From Gemmataceae bacterium (GTDB lineage Bacteria > Planctomycetota > Planctomycetia > Gemmatales > Gemmataceae), in NCBI GenBank assembly GCA_009697105.1, contig SIAQ01000016.1, positions 1-60,521 on the forward strand: DNA of 60,521 nucleotides. The letters run 5' to 3'. Each line of letters opens with the position of its first letter. The first letter of the stretch is position 1. This document shows, one piece after another, positions 40,109-49,400 of the stretch. A model generated the notes under the pieces. It saw nothing but the letters and a program-made list of their open reading frames with translations, ran no database searches and had not been told where the DNA came from. The position numbers were made by a program, and so were the translations under genes.

Positions 40109-40183
40109 CAATCGTGTCAGAGCCGCGCACGCAGTAAGCGGCCCTTCAATCCGCTTGCTGCGTGCGCGGCTCTGACACGATTG
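40109..40183. repeat. Palindromic intergenic element, family K copy 1
   Basis: Nearly perfect arms CAATCGTGTCAGAGCCGCGC (continuing ACGCAGTAAGCGG) and complement around a 9-base loop. It sits between a divergent gene pair, just upstream of prpB. Degenerate relatives are near 46455-46486 and 48347-48412. Confidence 0.93.
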
Positions 40184-40203
40184 TAATATGAAAGGCTCCC
40201 GTC

Positions 40204-41067
40204 ATGTTGTCCTCCCCCGGTCGTCGATTGCGTGATGCCTGGACGAAACACCCTATCGCTATTCCCGGGGTCTTCAATGCACTCGTAGCGAAGATGGCGG
40301 AACGCCTTGGGCACGACGCAGTCTACCTGTCCGGCGGTGCGTTGTCAGCATCGTTCGGCGTGCCGGACGTGGGGCTATTGACGCTCTCCGAATTCGTCAA
40401 CGAAGCGCGAACGATCGCGAGGGCGACATCGCTGCCGTTGCTTTGCGACGCTGACACGGGGTTCGGCGAGGCGTTGAACGTCGAGCGAACGGTGCAGCTT
40501 TTCGAGGAAGCCGGCGCGGCCGGCATTCATCTGGAGGATCAGGAGTTGCCCAAACGCTGCGGGCATCTGTCGGGAAAGAGCGTGGTGAGCGCGGAGGCGA
40601 TGTTCGCCAAGCTGCGCGCCGCCGTGGCCGGCCGGCGCGATCCCGATTTCGTCATCATTGCGCGGACCGATGCGCGTGGCGTATACGGTTTCGACGAAGC
40701 GGTACGGCGAGCGAATCTGTACCTGCAAGCCGGCGCCGATGCGATCTTTCCAGAGGCATTGGAAAACGCCGATGAGTTCGCCGCGTTTGCGAAAGCGGTG
40801 CGTGCACCACTCCTCGCAAATAACACCGAGTTTGGCCGAACTCCAAATCTCGACGTGGCAACATTCGCGGCGCTCGGCTATTGCATGGTGCTCTTCCCGC
40901 TGACAGCATACCGTGCCGCGTTAAAGTCGGCACGCGATACACTCGCCGACATCAAGGAGCTGGGCCATCAACGCGAGCGCATTCCGCAGATGCTGACACG
41001 GGCCGAACTCTACGACCTGCTCGGCTACGCCGGTTTCGAGGCCCGCGATCGAGCGTATTTCGGATGA
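40204..41067 (+). CDS. prpB: Methylisocitrate lyase / ICL-PEP mutase family enzyme
   Basis: Predicted 287-residue cytoplasmic enzyme. The isocitrate lyase/PEP mutase barrel is clear: YLSGGALSASFGVPD, CDADTGFGE (metal-binding aspartates), GIHLEDQE and KRCGHLSGK, the catalytic-cysteine loop in the form typical of methylisocitrate lyases. These cleave 2-methylisocitrate to pyruvate and succinate in the propionate pathway. Length equals that of PrpB. No other methylcitrate-cycle gene is in the window, so I favour PrpB but a related lyase such as carboxyphosphonoenolpyruvate-type is possible. AAAGG lies eight bases before the start; a family K palindrome sits just upstream. Confidence 0.9.
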   Translation: MLSSPGRRLRDAWTKHPIAIPGVFNALVAKMAERLGHDAVYLSGGALSASFGVPDVGLLTLSEFVNEARTIARATSLPLLCDADTGFGEALNVERTVQLFEEAGAAGIHLEDQELPKRCGHLSGKSVVSAEAMFAKLRAAVAGRRDPDFVIIARTDARGVYGFDEAVRRANLYLQAGADAIFPEALENADEFAAFAKAVRAPLLANNTEFGRTPNLDVATFAALGYCMVLFPLTAYRAALKSARDTLADIKELGHQRERIPQMLTRAELYDLLGYAGFEARDRAYFG

Positions 41068-41143
41068 CGCGGCGTACGACACCACTTGTAGGAAATATTA
41101 GCACCGACTTATCGACACCACTCGCTGATCTCTACCATGAAAT

Positions 41144-41277
41144 TTACCACAGAGGCACAAAGAAAAGCATCGAAAAAATGCGCATCGGCTCCCTATTAGT
41201 GGATGATTGTAATCAACAACAACCAGTAGTGCTCAACTCCCAATTCTTCGCATTCTCTCTGTGTCTCTGTGGTTAAT
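41144..41277. repeat. Palindromic intergenic element, family L copy 2
   Basis: TTACCACAGAGGCACAAAGA and the inverse TCTCTGTGTCTCTGTGGTTA flank about 90 bases. The spacer lacks other structure. It lies between two same-strand genes; a related arm word occurs at 53086-53211. Confidence 0.85.
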
Positions 41278-41330
41278 GGTAGGAATGGAGTTGAGCGAGA
41301 AATGTTGACTTATCGAGAGGATATTGTCTC

Positions 41331-42830
41331 ATGGCCGTGACAAAAAAATGCCCGAAATGCCTGGGTGCATTGGAAATCCCATATCCTACGCCGGATCTGA
41401 TTGTCTGCCCCACTTGTGGCGCGAACATCAAGAGGAAGCCCGCGGCAACAGGCTCGTCGAATCCGCCGGTCGCTGCATCCGTGGCGACGAATTCAACGCC
41501 CGTGAGTCCCGCTCCCGCGAAATCTTCACGCGGCTTCCTGGTCGTGGTGGGCCTCGTCGCCGGGCTGTTTGTGTTCGGTTGCCTGACAATCGGCGGTCTC
41601 GCCTGGGTCTGGATCGGAGGAGACACCGGCCCACAAGCCAAGGTCCCTAAAGACAAGCCAGTCGATCCGGTCAAGGACGAGAAGATCGTACCTCCCGTCG
41701 TCAAACTGCCGCCTGCGATTTCGCCGCAGGCACAGGCCGCGATTGACAAGGCCGTGCTGCACCTGAAAAAACGCGTCCTGGAGAAGGGCCACATTTTCAC
41801 GAGTGATATTCAACGCAATATGCACGAGGAAAACGTCGGCGTCACAGCCCTCGCGGGACTGGCGCTGCTGGAAGCCAAGGTTCCGCCCGATGACCCCGCA
41901 ATCCAAACGGTGCTGGCCAAGGTTCGCGAAGTCGGCCCGAACCTCGACATGATCTACACCCTCGGCACAGTGCTTTTTTTTCTCAATCGGCTACACGACG
42001 ACGCCCCATTGAACAATACCGACCGTGAGTTGCTGCGCTCCATCGCTCTGCGCGTGATCGCTGGCCAACGGACCAATGGCCGGTGGGGATATTCCAACCC
42101 GGCGATTACCAAGGACGACGAGCAAAAGCTGCTCCAGCGTCTGTCGGCAAACAGCTACAAACCGGACCGTCCCGCCGATCTGACCTCCAATTCCATGACT
42201 CAGTTCGCTCTTCTGGCAATCTGGGGGAGCCGGCGGCATGACATTCCCGTGCGTTACGTGGTGTTCGCGGGCGCCGACAGTTTCCATCAGTCGCAAGGGC
42301 CGAACGGATCCTGGTCCTATTATCCTGATGACGCTCAACTGCATGATGCGAATACGTGCGCCGGCCTTATCGCTTTGGCCATGGAAAGCACGCTGCGCGA
42401 GGACAAGGAATTCAAGAACCAAACCGCCAACGATCCGCCCGCCAATCCGCAGGCCAAAGAACACTGTGAAAAGGCGTTTACTTTTCTGGGCAAAGTCATC
42501 GGCCGAACCAAGAACGATCCGACGATCGAAAGCAGTTATAACGGCAAGTTTTTTAAGGCCGACGCCTGGGGCGATTACTATTTCCTCTGGAGCCTGGAAC
42601 GTGTTGCCGTCATTTACGATGTCAAAACCATCGGCGGCAAGGACTGGTATGCGTGGGGTTCAAAAGTCATATTGGAGAACCAGCATGCAGATGGCAGTTG
42701 GGTTGACCGCCATGGCGACGTGGCCGACACCTGCTTCGCCATCCTGTTCCTGATGCGTGCCAACCTCGCGCGCGATATTACGGAGAGCATCCGTACTCGC
42801 GATGGTCAGATCATTTCCGACGGCAAATAG
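41331..42830 (+). CDS. Zinc-ribbon membrane protein with prenyltransferase/squalene-cyclase fold
   Basis: Predicted 499-residue protein. CPKC...CPTC at residues 8-33 is a zinc ribbon (as in MJ0042-type proteins of this phylum). A membrane helix (about 66-92, GFLVVVGLVAGLFVFGCLTIGGLAWVWI) leads to an extracytoplasmic part. From about 130 it carries squalene-cyclase-barrel repeats (GVTALAGLALLEAKVP, ALRVIAGQRTNGRWGY, SFHQSQGPNGSWSYYPDD, VILENQHADGSW). No catalytic DxDD motif is seen, so it is probably a binding or structural barrel. It is a distant relative of the TonB-like protein at 19388-20974. Partner unknown. Confidence 0.85.
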   Translation: MAVTKKCPKCLGALEIPYPTPDLIVCPTCGANIKRKPAATGSSNPPVAASVATNSTPVSPAPAKSSRGFLVVVGLVAGLFVFGCLTIGGLAWVWIGGDTGPQAKVPKDKPVDPVKDEKIVPPVVKLPPAISPQAQAAIDKAVLHLKKRVLEKGHIFTSDIQRNMHEENVGVTALAGLALLEAKVPPDDPAIQTVLAKVREVGPNLDMIYTLGTVLFFLNRLHDDAPLNNTDRELLRSIALRVIAGQRTNGRWGYSNPAITKDDEQKLLQRLSANSYKPDRPADLTSNSMTQFALLAIWGSRRHDIPVRYVVFAGADSFHQSQGPNGSWSYYPDDAQLHDANTCAGLIALAMESTLREDKEFKNQTANDPPANPQAKEHCEKAFTFLGKVIGRTKNDPTIESSYNGKFFKADAWGDYYFLWSLERVAVIYDVKTIGGKDWYAWGSKVILENQHADGSWVDRHGDVADTCFAILFLMRANLARDITESIRTRDGQIISDGK

Positions 42831-42919
42831 CACGGTCCCGGTCAATCACAATTCCCCTTTCGCCGAATTGGGGCTGCGTGGTATGTTAAACTCAACGATT
42901 TCACAGAAAGGATTTCTCC

Positions 42920-43744
42920 ATGGCAAACAACCTCGTCAGCATCGGGAATATTCAGTGTGGCCCCGGTAAGCCGCTGGTGTGGATAGCCGGGCCTTGCGTA
43001 ATCGAGACGCACGATCTGACGCTCTGGATCGCGGAGCGACTGGCGAAACTATCACAGGAAATGCGCGTGCCGGTGATCTTCAAGGCGTCGTTCGATAAAG
43101 CAAATCGCACCTCGGGCAAATCGTTTCGCGGCCCCGGACTGCAAGAAGGCCTGAAGACGCTGGCCACCGTGCGCGAACGAACCGGATTGTCCGTGCTCAC
43201 CGACATCCACGAGTGCTGGCAGTGCGAACCCGCTGGCCAAGCCTGCGATGTGCTGCAAATCCCCGCATTTCTCGCGCGGCAGACCGATCTCATCCAGGCC
43301 GCTGGCAAGACGGGCAAAGTCATCAACGTCAAAAAGGGCCAATTCATGGCCCCATGGGACATGAAGAACGCCATCGCCAAGCTCGACGAAGTCGGGAACC
43401 ATCGAGTTCTGCTCACCGAACGCGGCTCCACGTTCGGCTACGGGCAACTCGTCAACGACATGCGTGCGATCCCGATGATGCAAGAACTCGGCGCTCCCGT
43501 GATCTTTGACGCGACTCACAGCGTACAGAAACCAGCAGGCAAAGGCGACCGCAGCGACGGCGATCGCAGAATGGTCCCGTTTCTCGCCAAGGCCGCGGTG
43601 GCTTGCGGTTGCGATGGCGTCTTCGTGGAAACGCATCCGCGTCCCGACGAAGCGTTGAGCGACGGCCCGAATATGGTCCCGCTCGACGACTTGCCCAAGT
43701 TGATCGCGTGCTGCCAACGCCTGCGTGATGCCATTGCCGAATAG
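42920..43744 (+). CDS. kdsA: 3-deoxy-D-manno-octulosonate 8-phosphate synthase
   Basis: Predicted 274-residue cytoplasmic enzyme with AAGGA six bases upstream of the ATG. It condenses PEP and arabinose 5-phosphate to Kdo-8-phosphate for lipopolysaccharide. Family motifs are all present: [49 protein letters not shown] and [16 protein letters not shown]. Cys26 in AGPCVIET, where the metal-free E. coli enzyme has Asn, together with His, Glu and Asp of the later motifs, marks the metal-dependent class. Planctomycetes with a Kdo pathway are Gram-negative-like; this gene is evidence for it. The neighbouring genes are not LPS genes. Confidence 0.96.
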   Translation: MANNLVSIGNIQCGPGKPLVWIAGPCVIETHDLTLWIAERLAKLSQEMRVPVIFKASFDKANRTSGKSFRGPGLQEGLKTLATVRERTGLSVLTDIHECWQCEPAGQACDVLQIPAFLARQTDLIQAAGKTGKVINVKKGQFMAPWDMKNAIAKLDEVGNHRVLLTERGSTFGYGQLVNDMRAIPMMQELGAPVIFDATHSVQKPAGKGDRSDGDRRMVPFLAKAAVACGCDGVFVETHPRPDEALSDGPNMVPLDDLPKLIACCQRLRDAIAE

Positions 43745-43763
43745 CCGAAACAAGAACTCCCCG

Positions 43764-43838
43764 GTTTAGCCGCTCGCTTTCGGCGAGCGCGATCTGCGTG
43801 TTGTGCGATTCACGCTCACCAAAGGCGGTCGGCTAAAC
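43764..43838. repeat. Palindromic intergenic element, family A copy 3
   Basis: GTTTAGCCGCTCGCTTTCGG and the inverse with AAAGGCGGTCGGCTAAAC; the arms have several mismatches, so this copy is older. Between two same-strand genes, 20 bases after the kdsA stop codon. Confidence 0.88.
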
Positions 43839-43861
43839 ATAGTCATCGCAAAGAATACCCC

Positions 43862-46009
43862 ATGCGTCACTTCGTCATTGGCATGTGTGTACTGTTGTTC
43901 ATCCAAGTCGGGTGCAAGCGTCCGCCCACCGTCAGAGTAACCAAGACGGATGAAAAACGCACCGCCGTCGAGGCGAGTCCGTTCCGCTCGGCGATGGAGA
44001 CGTTTCGCTACCCCGATAATCCACAACTCGCCATCGATTGGTCGCGATTCCGCGAGGGAATGCTCCAGCTTAAACCTTATTTCGAGCAGGACAACGTAAG
44101 AGAGCGAGCCCGACTCAGTGCCTCTGAGCGCGAGTTTCTGGAGAAGCGAACCGAACTTCCTGTCGCGATCGTCGCCGAACTGGAAGGCGTTCGCTTTCGC
44201 GATACCGACGCTCATTATTTGGACGAATGCTATCTCCTGCGCGACATTGCGAAATCGACGAATGTCAGCGGTGTCGCCGGGTTGGCGTTAGCTGAGTATC
44301 ATTTCCGCTGGGTGATGCGGAATGTGGTGCTGCATGAACAGGTAGATCAATTCGCCCCGCCGGCCTTTGTACTTCGGCGCGGATATGCCGGCGCGCTGGA
44401 GCGTGCGGTCGTTTTCCTCGGTTTGCTTCGTCAAGCTAAACTCGATGGCTGCCTCCTGATCGCACCGCCTGATGGTGAGGCGGCGCCGTTCCTCGTCGGC
44501 GTCATCAATCCCAAAACGGAAAAGCTGCATCTTTTCGATACCCGGCTCGGCTTGCCACTTCGTCGCAAGGACAACCGCTCGATTGCCACATTGGAGGAAT
44601 TGCAAGCCGACGCATCGCTCGGCCAGCGATCCAAGATCGACGCCGCTCGTTTGCAAAAAATGACCGCGACGCTCGTGCTGCCGTTGCAAGGCTTGGCCCC
44701 GCGCATGCTGGAATTACAGAAAGGAATGACTTCGCACGAAGCAATCGTGCTCCATGTTGATGCCGGGCAAATTCACGCCAACATCGCCAAGGCGGTCGCG
44801 CCGATGCCGGTGACGGCATGGACCAACGCCGGACCGGCGAATCCCGCGCCGACCTGGTGGCTGACGCAATTCCTGCCGCCGCAAGAAGGAGGCACGGACA
44901 ACCGTCGTCGAACGATCGGCTTCGCCGCCAGCAGTGGTCCCTTGGCTAACGTCGTCTTGAATTACGCGCAGGTTAACCTGACAAAGTCGCTCCTGCCCGC
45001 GGCTGCGTGGAATATGCTCCTCGGCATTTCCGATGACCTCATCAATAAATACGACGTCCACCCACGCGAGATGTTTCTACATGGCCAGCATGAGGCAATG
45101 ATCCGTCGCCTGGATCGAATGCAAAAGCTGACGAAAAACGACCTGTTCAGCGGCTTGGCGGAGGACAAAGTATTTCGGACCGACCTGGCGGCTTGGCAGA
45201 AGACGGCCGGTCTCGCTTATGCTCGTCTTGGCAGCGAGGATGCGCGGCAGCGAGGCCAAGGCCAGTACGAACTCCAAGAATTATGGCGGCGGGATCCCGT
45301 CCTTGACGTGCTTATCAACCTCGACAAGGACGATAAAATCGAGCACGAGGACCGCACCAACCCCAAGGGAACGACCATCGAGGACCGCATCAAGGCCACC
45401 AAACCTAGCATGCTCGTTCGAATTCTCGCCGTCGGCATGCGCGAGTATTTCGACCTCGAGTTGGCACGCATCGTGGCCGGGGCGAACCACGAAAAAGCGG
45501 CGCGTGCCCAGGCCGCCGTCGATGCGTCGCTCAAGCCAACCGATTCCGCGAAGGAGCGTGCCGATGAGGCGTGGGGGCTTGCCAAGACCTCATGGTCGAG
45601 TTTCTACCTGAGCCGGCTCGCACTCGACTTCATCATCGAACAGGGCGTCGAGCAGGCCAAGATTCAGCCGATTCTGATACGAATCCCCCTGCTTGAATCG
45701 ATGCATCGGGATACATTTCGCATTCTCAACGCGAAACTACGGCTCAGTGAATGCGTCTTGTATACACAAGGCCAGGACGAGTCCCGGGCGTATCTTACCA
45801 GCGTCAAGAGTGAAATCGAGGGCATCGAGAAAAAAGGCCTAATGGCCGCTCTGACGGCACAAACGCTCGCCGAGCTTCGTCAACACTCCGGGCCAGAGGC
45901 GAATGCACTCACCAAACGGATCGAATTGCTCGAGAGCGATTGGCAACCAGCCGGAACGTCGGCTTGGCTCAAGCAGCACATTGACGCACGCATCGCGGGT
46001 TGGCGGTGA
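43862..46009 (+). CDS. Large putative lipoprotein with transglutaminase-like region
   Basis: Predicted 715-residue exported protein. MRHFVIGMCVLLFIQVGC is a lipoprotein leader with Cys18 as the likely lipidated residue. Residues about 140-260 hold LRRGYAGALERAVVFLGLLRQAKLDG followed by a His/Asp strand pair (EKLHLFDTRLGLPL), the layout of transglutaminase-like domains, but the Cys nucleophile is not obvious. The remainder is helical. A long C-terminal region (about 430-700) reads as helical repeats without a known name. The presence of this protein type in planctomycetes is familiar to me; its function is not. Confidence 0.7.
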   Translation: MRHFVIGMCVLLFIQVGCKRPPTVRVTKTDEKRTAVEASPFRSAMETFRYPDNPQLAIDWSRFREGMLQLKPYFEQDNVRERARLSASEREFLEKRTELPVAIVAELEGVRFRDTDAHYLDECYLLRDIAKSTNVSGVAGLALAEYHFRWVMRNVVLHEQVDQFAPPAFVLRRGYAGALERAVVFLGLLRQAKLDGCLLIAPPDGEAAPFLVGVINPKTEKLHLFDTRLGLPLRRKDNRSIATLEELQADASLGQRSKIDAARLQKMTATLVLPLQGLAPRMLELQKGMTSHEAIVLHVDAGQIHANIAKAVAPMPVTAWTNAGPANPAPTWWLTQFLPPQEGGTDNRRRTIGFAASSGPLANVVLNYAQVNLTKSLLPAAAWNMLLGISDDLINKYDVHPREMFLHGQHEAMIRRLDRMQKLTKNDLFSGLAEDKVFRTDLAAWQKTAGLAYARLGSEDARQRGQGQYELQELWRRDPVLDVLINLDKDDKIEHEDRTNPKGTTIEDRIKATKPSMLVRILAVGMREYFDLELARIVAGANHEKAARAQAAVDASLKPTDSAKERADEAWGLAKTSWSSFYLSRLALDFIIEQGVEQAKIQPILIRIPLLESMHRDTFRILNAKLRLSECVLYTQGQDESRAYLTSVKSEIEGIEKKGLMAALTAQTLAELRQHSGPEANALTKRIELLESDWQPAGTSAWLKQHIDARIAGWR

Positions 46010-46054
46010 CGATACCCGAGTCAATAGTAATACGTACCGTTTGCCGGCTAGTGA

Positions 46055-46193
46055 CTAATACGACAGCGCTACATCGTATCCTGTAGCTGAATTCGTGAGA
46101 ATTCGGCCTTCCCTCGTTTGCCCAAGTCGTCCGAATTCTCACGAATTCGGCTACAATGCGGGCCAAATTCTCGATCTAGCGCTGTCGTACTAA
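46055..46193. mobile_element. MITE-like element around a family G palindrome (copy A)
   Basis: Terminal inverted repeats CTAATACGACAGCGCTA (46055-46071) and TAGCGCTGTCGTACTAA (46177-46193) agree at 15 of 17 positions. Inside is the TGTAGCTGAATTCGTGAGAA palindrome of family G. TGA flanks both ends (46052-46054 and 46194-46196), a possible target duplication. No coding sequence, so it would need a transposase in trans. Confidence 0.75.
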
Positions 46194-46282
46194 TGACCGA
46201 TTGGATGTCGATCATGTCACGCATGCCAAAACGGATGAGCGAGACGCGCGGCATCCAAACAAACGCGGCGAGCCTCCGTGGT

Positions 46283-46361
46283 CCGTGGGTCAGGCTTTCC
46301 AGCCTGACGTTGCTTGCCCATGATCGTCAAAATACGTCAGGCTGGAAAGCCTGACCCACGG
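46283..46361. repeat. Palindromic intergenic element, family M
   Basis: Perfect 27-base arms beginning CCGTGGGTCAGGCTTTCCAG around a 25-base loop. Each arm contains the shorter hairpin CAGGCTTTCCAGCCTG. One copy in this window. Confidence 0.92.
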
Positions 46362-46388
46362 GGGAAGATAGCCCTGCCTTTTGGATTG

Positions 46389-46442
46389 ATAGCCTCACGA
46401 GACGGTGGTTTTCGTCCGTCGCTGACGCTTCCGGCTCGTAGG
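46389..46442. repeat. Degraded family E remnant
   Basis: CCGTCGCTGACGCTTCCGGC matches one E arm; the other arm is shortened to CACGAGACGG. It appears to have lost about ten bases of the left arm. Confidence 0.5.
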
Positions 46443-46454
46443 TAATTCTCAATA

Positions 46455-46486
46455 ACCACTGACTTCCTGCGTGGCTCTGACCCCAA
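46455..46486. repeat. Degraded family K remnant
   Basis: ACTTCCTGCGTGGCTCTGAC resembles one arm of the family K element at 40109-40183 with no partner arm nearby. Confidence 0.4.
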
Positions 46487-46620
46487 TTCCAAAATCGAGA
46501 GCGACTCCCACAACGCGTCTTGACACGTATTCGCTCCGCGCTGTACTTTAGGTCACCGCAGATCGCGCGACTCGGTTAGAGCCTGCGCGCGACGCGATCG
46601 ACGACGCCAAGGAGGGCTCC

Positions 46621-48300
46621 ATGGATCTCAACCAGATACTCAACGACGAACGACTCCTCGCCAATCTCATCGGCGTACATGCCGCCCTTGGTGCGATACT
46701 TGTCGTTTCCGTCGTCCTCCGCCGAATGCTCAAGCAAGGCGGCGACCAGGTTTCGCGTTGGACGGGCGTCGCCTGGCTAGATAATTTGGCCAAAGAATCC
46801 GCCAAGGGACTGCGTGCCGTGTTGTTCTGGTCTACGGTCCTGCTCATGGTCGCCATCATCGTGGCGATGGTTGTCTTTCACGTTTCGGGCCGCGATCTGC
46901 GTATCGATGTCAAAGATTGGTTCAACCACCTTACCGGTGCGACGCTGGCGTCGTTCGGCCTGCTGCTGACGAAGCTCGTCGGGCTTGCCTTGGGAATCGG
47001 GCTAGCGTTTCGCCTCTTGCGCAAGGCACGCATTTCCGCTGAAGTCTACGTCCATCACCATCTGCCCAAGCATGTCCATCCTGATACGCCGCTGCTGAAT
47101 TCCCAATCCCTCGCGCCCACTCCGCTCGGCAACGCGAATCGCGCGGAACCGGATCGCCGATCCCAATTAGAACAGACAATCCAAAAATGGTTCACGCTCC
47201 TCGAACGCTTCGGTATGGCCATTCTCACGTTGTGCGGATTGTGGGTTGGCGGTAGGGTCCTTGGGCTAATGGATTCCGATAGCTGGGCCAAACTGGCGCT
47301 TCGCGTCGTCACCTTCCTCATGGTCGCCAGGCTGCTGACGTTGAGCTGCCGTACAATTTTTCATCTGTTCGCGAACCTGGGCAAAAAGCATCTCGACCAG
47401 GGCAAGTTTCATCACTACTGGGAACGCATCGCACGACTATTCCCGCTCGGCGAGCGCTGCTTCGAGGCCGCGATCTGGATATTCGCCGCTTCGCAATGTG
47501 CCGAGGCATTGAGCTTTATTGGGTTTGTCGCAAAGTTCGGCACCGCCATTGTCCAATGCATTGGCATCTTCTTCGGTACGCGCGTCATGATCGAAGTGTT
47601 GCACGTCTTCATCAACGAAGCGTTCGGCATGTATCGCGAGGACCACACCGAGGATCCAAAGGGCCAGACGCTCGTACCGCTGCTCGAATCGCTGTCGCAG
47701 TACGTAGTCTACTTTGGCTGCGTGCTGATGATGCTGGGCGTGTTTGAAGTGGATACCACGCCGATCCTCGCTGGTGCGGGCGTCGTCGGTTTGGCCGTGG
47801 GGTTGGGTGCCCAAAACCTCGTCGCGGATGTTGTGGCGGGGTTCTTCATCCTGTTCGAGAATCAATTTCTCGTCGGCGATATCGTGCAAGTCGGCGATGC
47901 CTGTGGCCGAGTGGAAGCCCTCAATATTCGCAATACGCAAATTCGCGACGATTCGGGCAAGCTCTATTTCATCCCGAACGGCCAGATCAAGACCGTAATC
48001 AACTACTCCAAGGGCTACGTCAATGCAGTGGTGGACATCAAAGTCCCAACCAGCGCGAACTTGGACCAGGTGATGCGCGACATGGCCGAAGCAGGCCGAC
48101 GCTTGCGCGAACGCCGCCGCGAAGTCACGGGCGAGACAGTCGTCAAGGGCCTCGTGGAGTTGACGCCATGCGACATGACGCTTCGCGCGGTGACGAAGGT
48201 TCAGCCTGGAACGCACGTTGTCGTGCAATTGGAGTTTCGCCGAATACTGAAGGATGTGTTCGACGAAGCCACACAATCCGACCGCAAATTGGCTTTGTGA
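46621..48300 (+). CDS. MscS-family mechanosensitive channel
   Basis: Predicted 559-residue inner-membrane protein with a strong ribosome binding site (AAGGAGG). An N-terminal half with several extra membrane helices (about 15-35, 75-95, 105-128, 205-225, 240-262, 290-320) precedes the MscS core. The pore helix is ILAGAGVVGLAVGLGAQNLV (about 381-400), followed by FFILFENQFLVGDIVQV and the beta domain (ALNIRNTQIRDDSGKLYFIP). These channels open on membrane tension and release solutes during osmotic down-shock. The extra helices put it with the larger, more diverse MscS subfamilies rather than E. coli MscS. It stands alone. Confidence 0.93.
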   Translation: MDLNQILNDERLLANLIGVHAALGAILVVSVVLRRMLKQGGDQVSRWTGVAWLDNLAKESAKGLRAVLFWSTVLLMVAIIVAMVVFHVSGRDLRIDVKDWFNHLTGATLASFGLLLTKLVGLALGIGLAFRLLRKARISAEVYVHHHLPKHVHPDTPLLNSQSLAPTPLGNANRAEPDRRSQLEQTIQKWFTLLERFGMAILTLCGLWVGGRVLGLMDSDSWAKLALRVVTFLMVARLLTLSCRTIFHLFANLGKKHLDQGKFHHYWERIARLFPLGERCFEAAIWIFAASQCAEALSFIGFVAKFGTAIVQCIGIFFGTRVMIEVLHVFINEAFGMYREDHTEDPKGQTLVPLLESLSQYVVYFGCVLMMLGVFEVDTTPILAGAGVVGLAVGLGAQNLVADVVAGFFILFENQFLVGDIVQVGDACGRVEALNIRNTQIRDDSGKLYFIPNGQIKTVINYSKGYVNAVVDIKVPTSANLDQVMRDMAEAGRRLRERRREVTGETVVKGLVELTPCDMTLRAVTKVQPGTHVVVQLEFRRILKDVFDEATQSDRKLAL

Positions 48301-48317
48301 TGCCCGATAAATATCCG

Positions 48318-48412
48318 AACCGGAAGTGTAAGCGACGGACGAATGATTGTCAGAGCCACGCACGAAGTCACTGGTCCCTTATACCAAGCTTCGTTTCTGG
48401 TTCACAAAATAG
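48318..48412. repeat. Degraded family E and K remnants
   Basis: ACCGGAAGTGTAAGCGACGG (48318-48344) is a single E arm; TGTCAGAGCCACGCACGAAG (48347 on) is a single K arm with a weak partner to 48412. They lie between convergent genes. Confidence 0.45.
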
Positions 48413-48485
48413 GCAGTCAGGGAAGTCTTGTCAGATTCACCAGTTCCGTGGAAGGCCAGTTCCGAAAGCTGGTGCTAGGGACCGA

Positions 48486-49400
48486 TTATTGATGAGACGA
48501 CATCGCTGCCAAAAACCGCTCAAGACTGTCGCATTCGTAGGCGAATTCGACCAATTCCAGTAATTGGGTTTCATTCGACACGGCGGCAAGCTGAGCGGAG
48601 AAATCGAGCGGAACGCCGCCAAATCGCTTCGTCAACCGGCGGATAATCAGCTGGCTCGAGGTCTCTCGTTTTCCTTCTCGCATTCCTTCTCGCAATCCTT
48701 CATGCTGGCTTTCCGCTCGTAGTCGTTGAATAAATGGCGACGCGTTGTACACCTTTTCCATCGTCATGGGAATCTCCTCCAGTAATCGCAAAAGGTTAAC
48801 GTCATTGTATCGCATTTCCGCCATGGTGCGCGTCGCTGCCAGCAGGTTGCCGATCTCGCGAGGCGGGCCGTCGTTAACGATCTTTTCACGACACGTACGC
48901 AATAGGTCTTCCGGCGGTCCATTCCATTGCGTCAACGGTACCCACAGGATCAAGCCGACATCATTGGTTGCCAGCAGCAATTCCGCCGACAGGGTCCAGA
49001 GGTTGACGACACGAATACGCAGCCGTAGCTCGCTCATTCCATGAGCGCTTGGCACGACAATCTCATCCGGTATGACAGCATTCCCTTTCGGACAGAGCAC
49101 GATGATCAGGATATCGGGAAGCACGCCCCGTGCGAGAATAACCATCGCGGCGTCATCGCGGAGCTGATCGAGTGTCTCACGGTCGGGGTATACCTCCACC
49201 TCGATCAAGAACGGATCCGTATGCGGTCGATGCGCAAACGTCACGTCCAGCAACCCGTCGAGAATCTGCTTTGGAAACGTCAGCACCGACTATGCAGCCT
49301 CCCATTTCGTGAAGCCCGTGATAATAGCGAGTCGCAACAGCGATCCGCCATGCGCTTCGATGATCCAGTTCGCACTTCGGTCTTTGCGATCGCGTGTCAC
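48486..49400 (-). pseudogene. Rpn/PD-(D/E)xK nuclease gene interrupted by an in-frame TAG
   Basis: Read from the GTG at 49400, the frame runs 36 codons (TRDRKDRSANWIIEAHGG... KWEAA), meets TAG at 49290-49292, then continues in the same frame (SVLTFPKQILDGLLDVTF) to 48486, 304 codons in all. The joined sequence reads like a complete Rpn-family recombination-promoting nuclease: LLDVTF and FLIEVEVYPD supply the D...ExE core, with a helical C-terminus (RRLTKRFGGVPLDF). The TAG probably replaced CAG. The GTG overlaps the upstream gene's TGA (GTGA), so translation is coupled. A GTG at 49286 could restart a 266-residue protein that retains the nuclease core. Loss of function is likely, not certain. 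Confidence 0.75.

Larger units (their letters stand above)
46010..46620. other. Long intergenic region packed with repeat remnants
   Basis: No credible gene lies in these 611 bases. They hold a MITE-like element (46055-46193), the family M palindrome (46283-46361) and decayed family E and K pieces (46389-46486). The last 60 bases carry the promoter and ribosome binding site (AAGGAGG) of the MscS gene. Confidence 0.65.
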
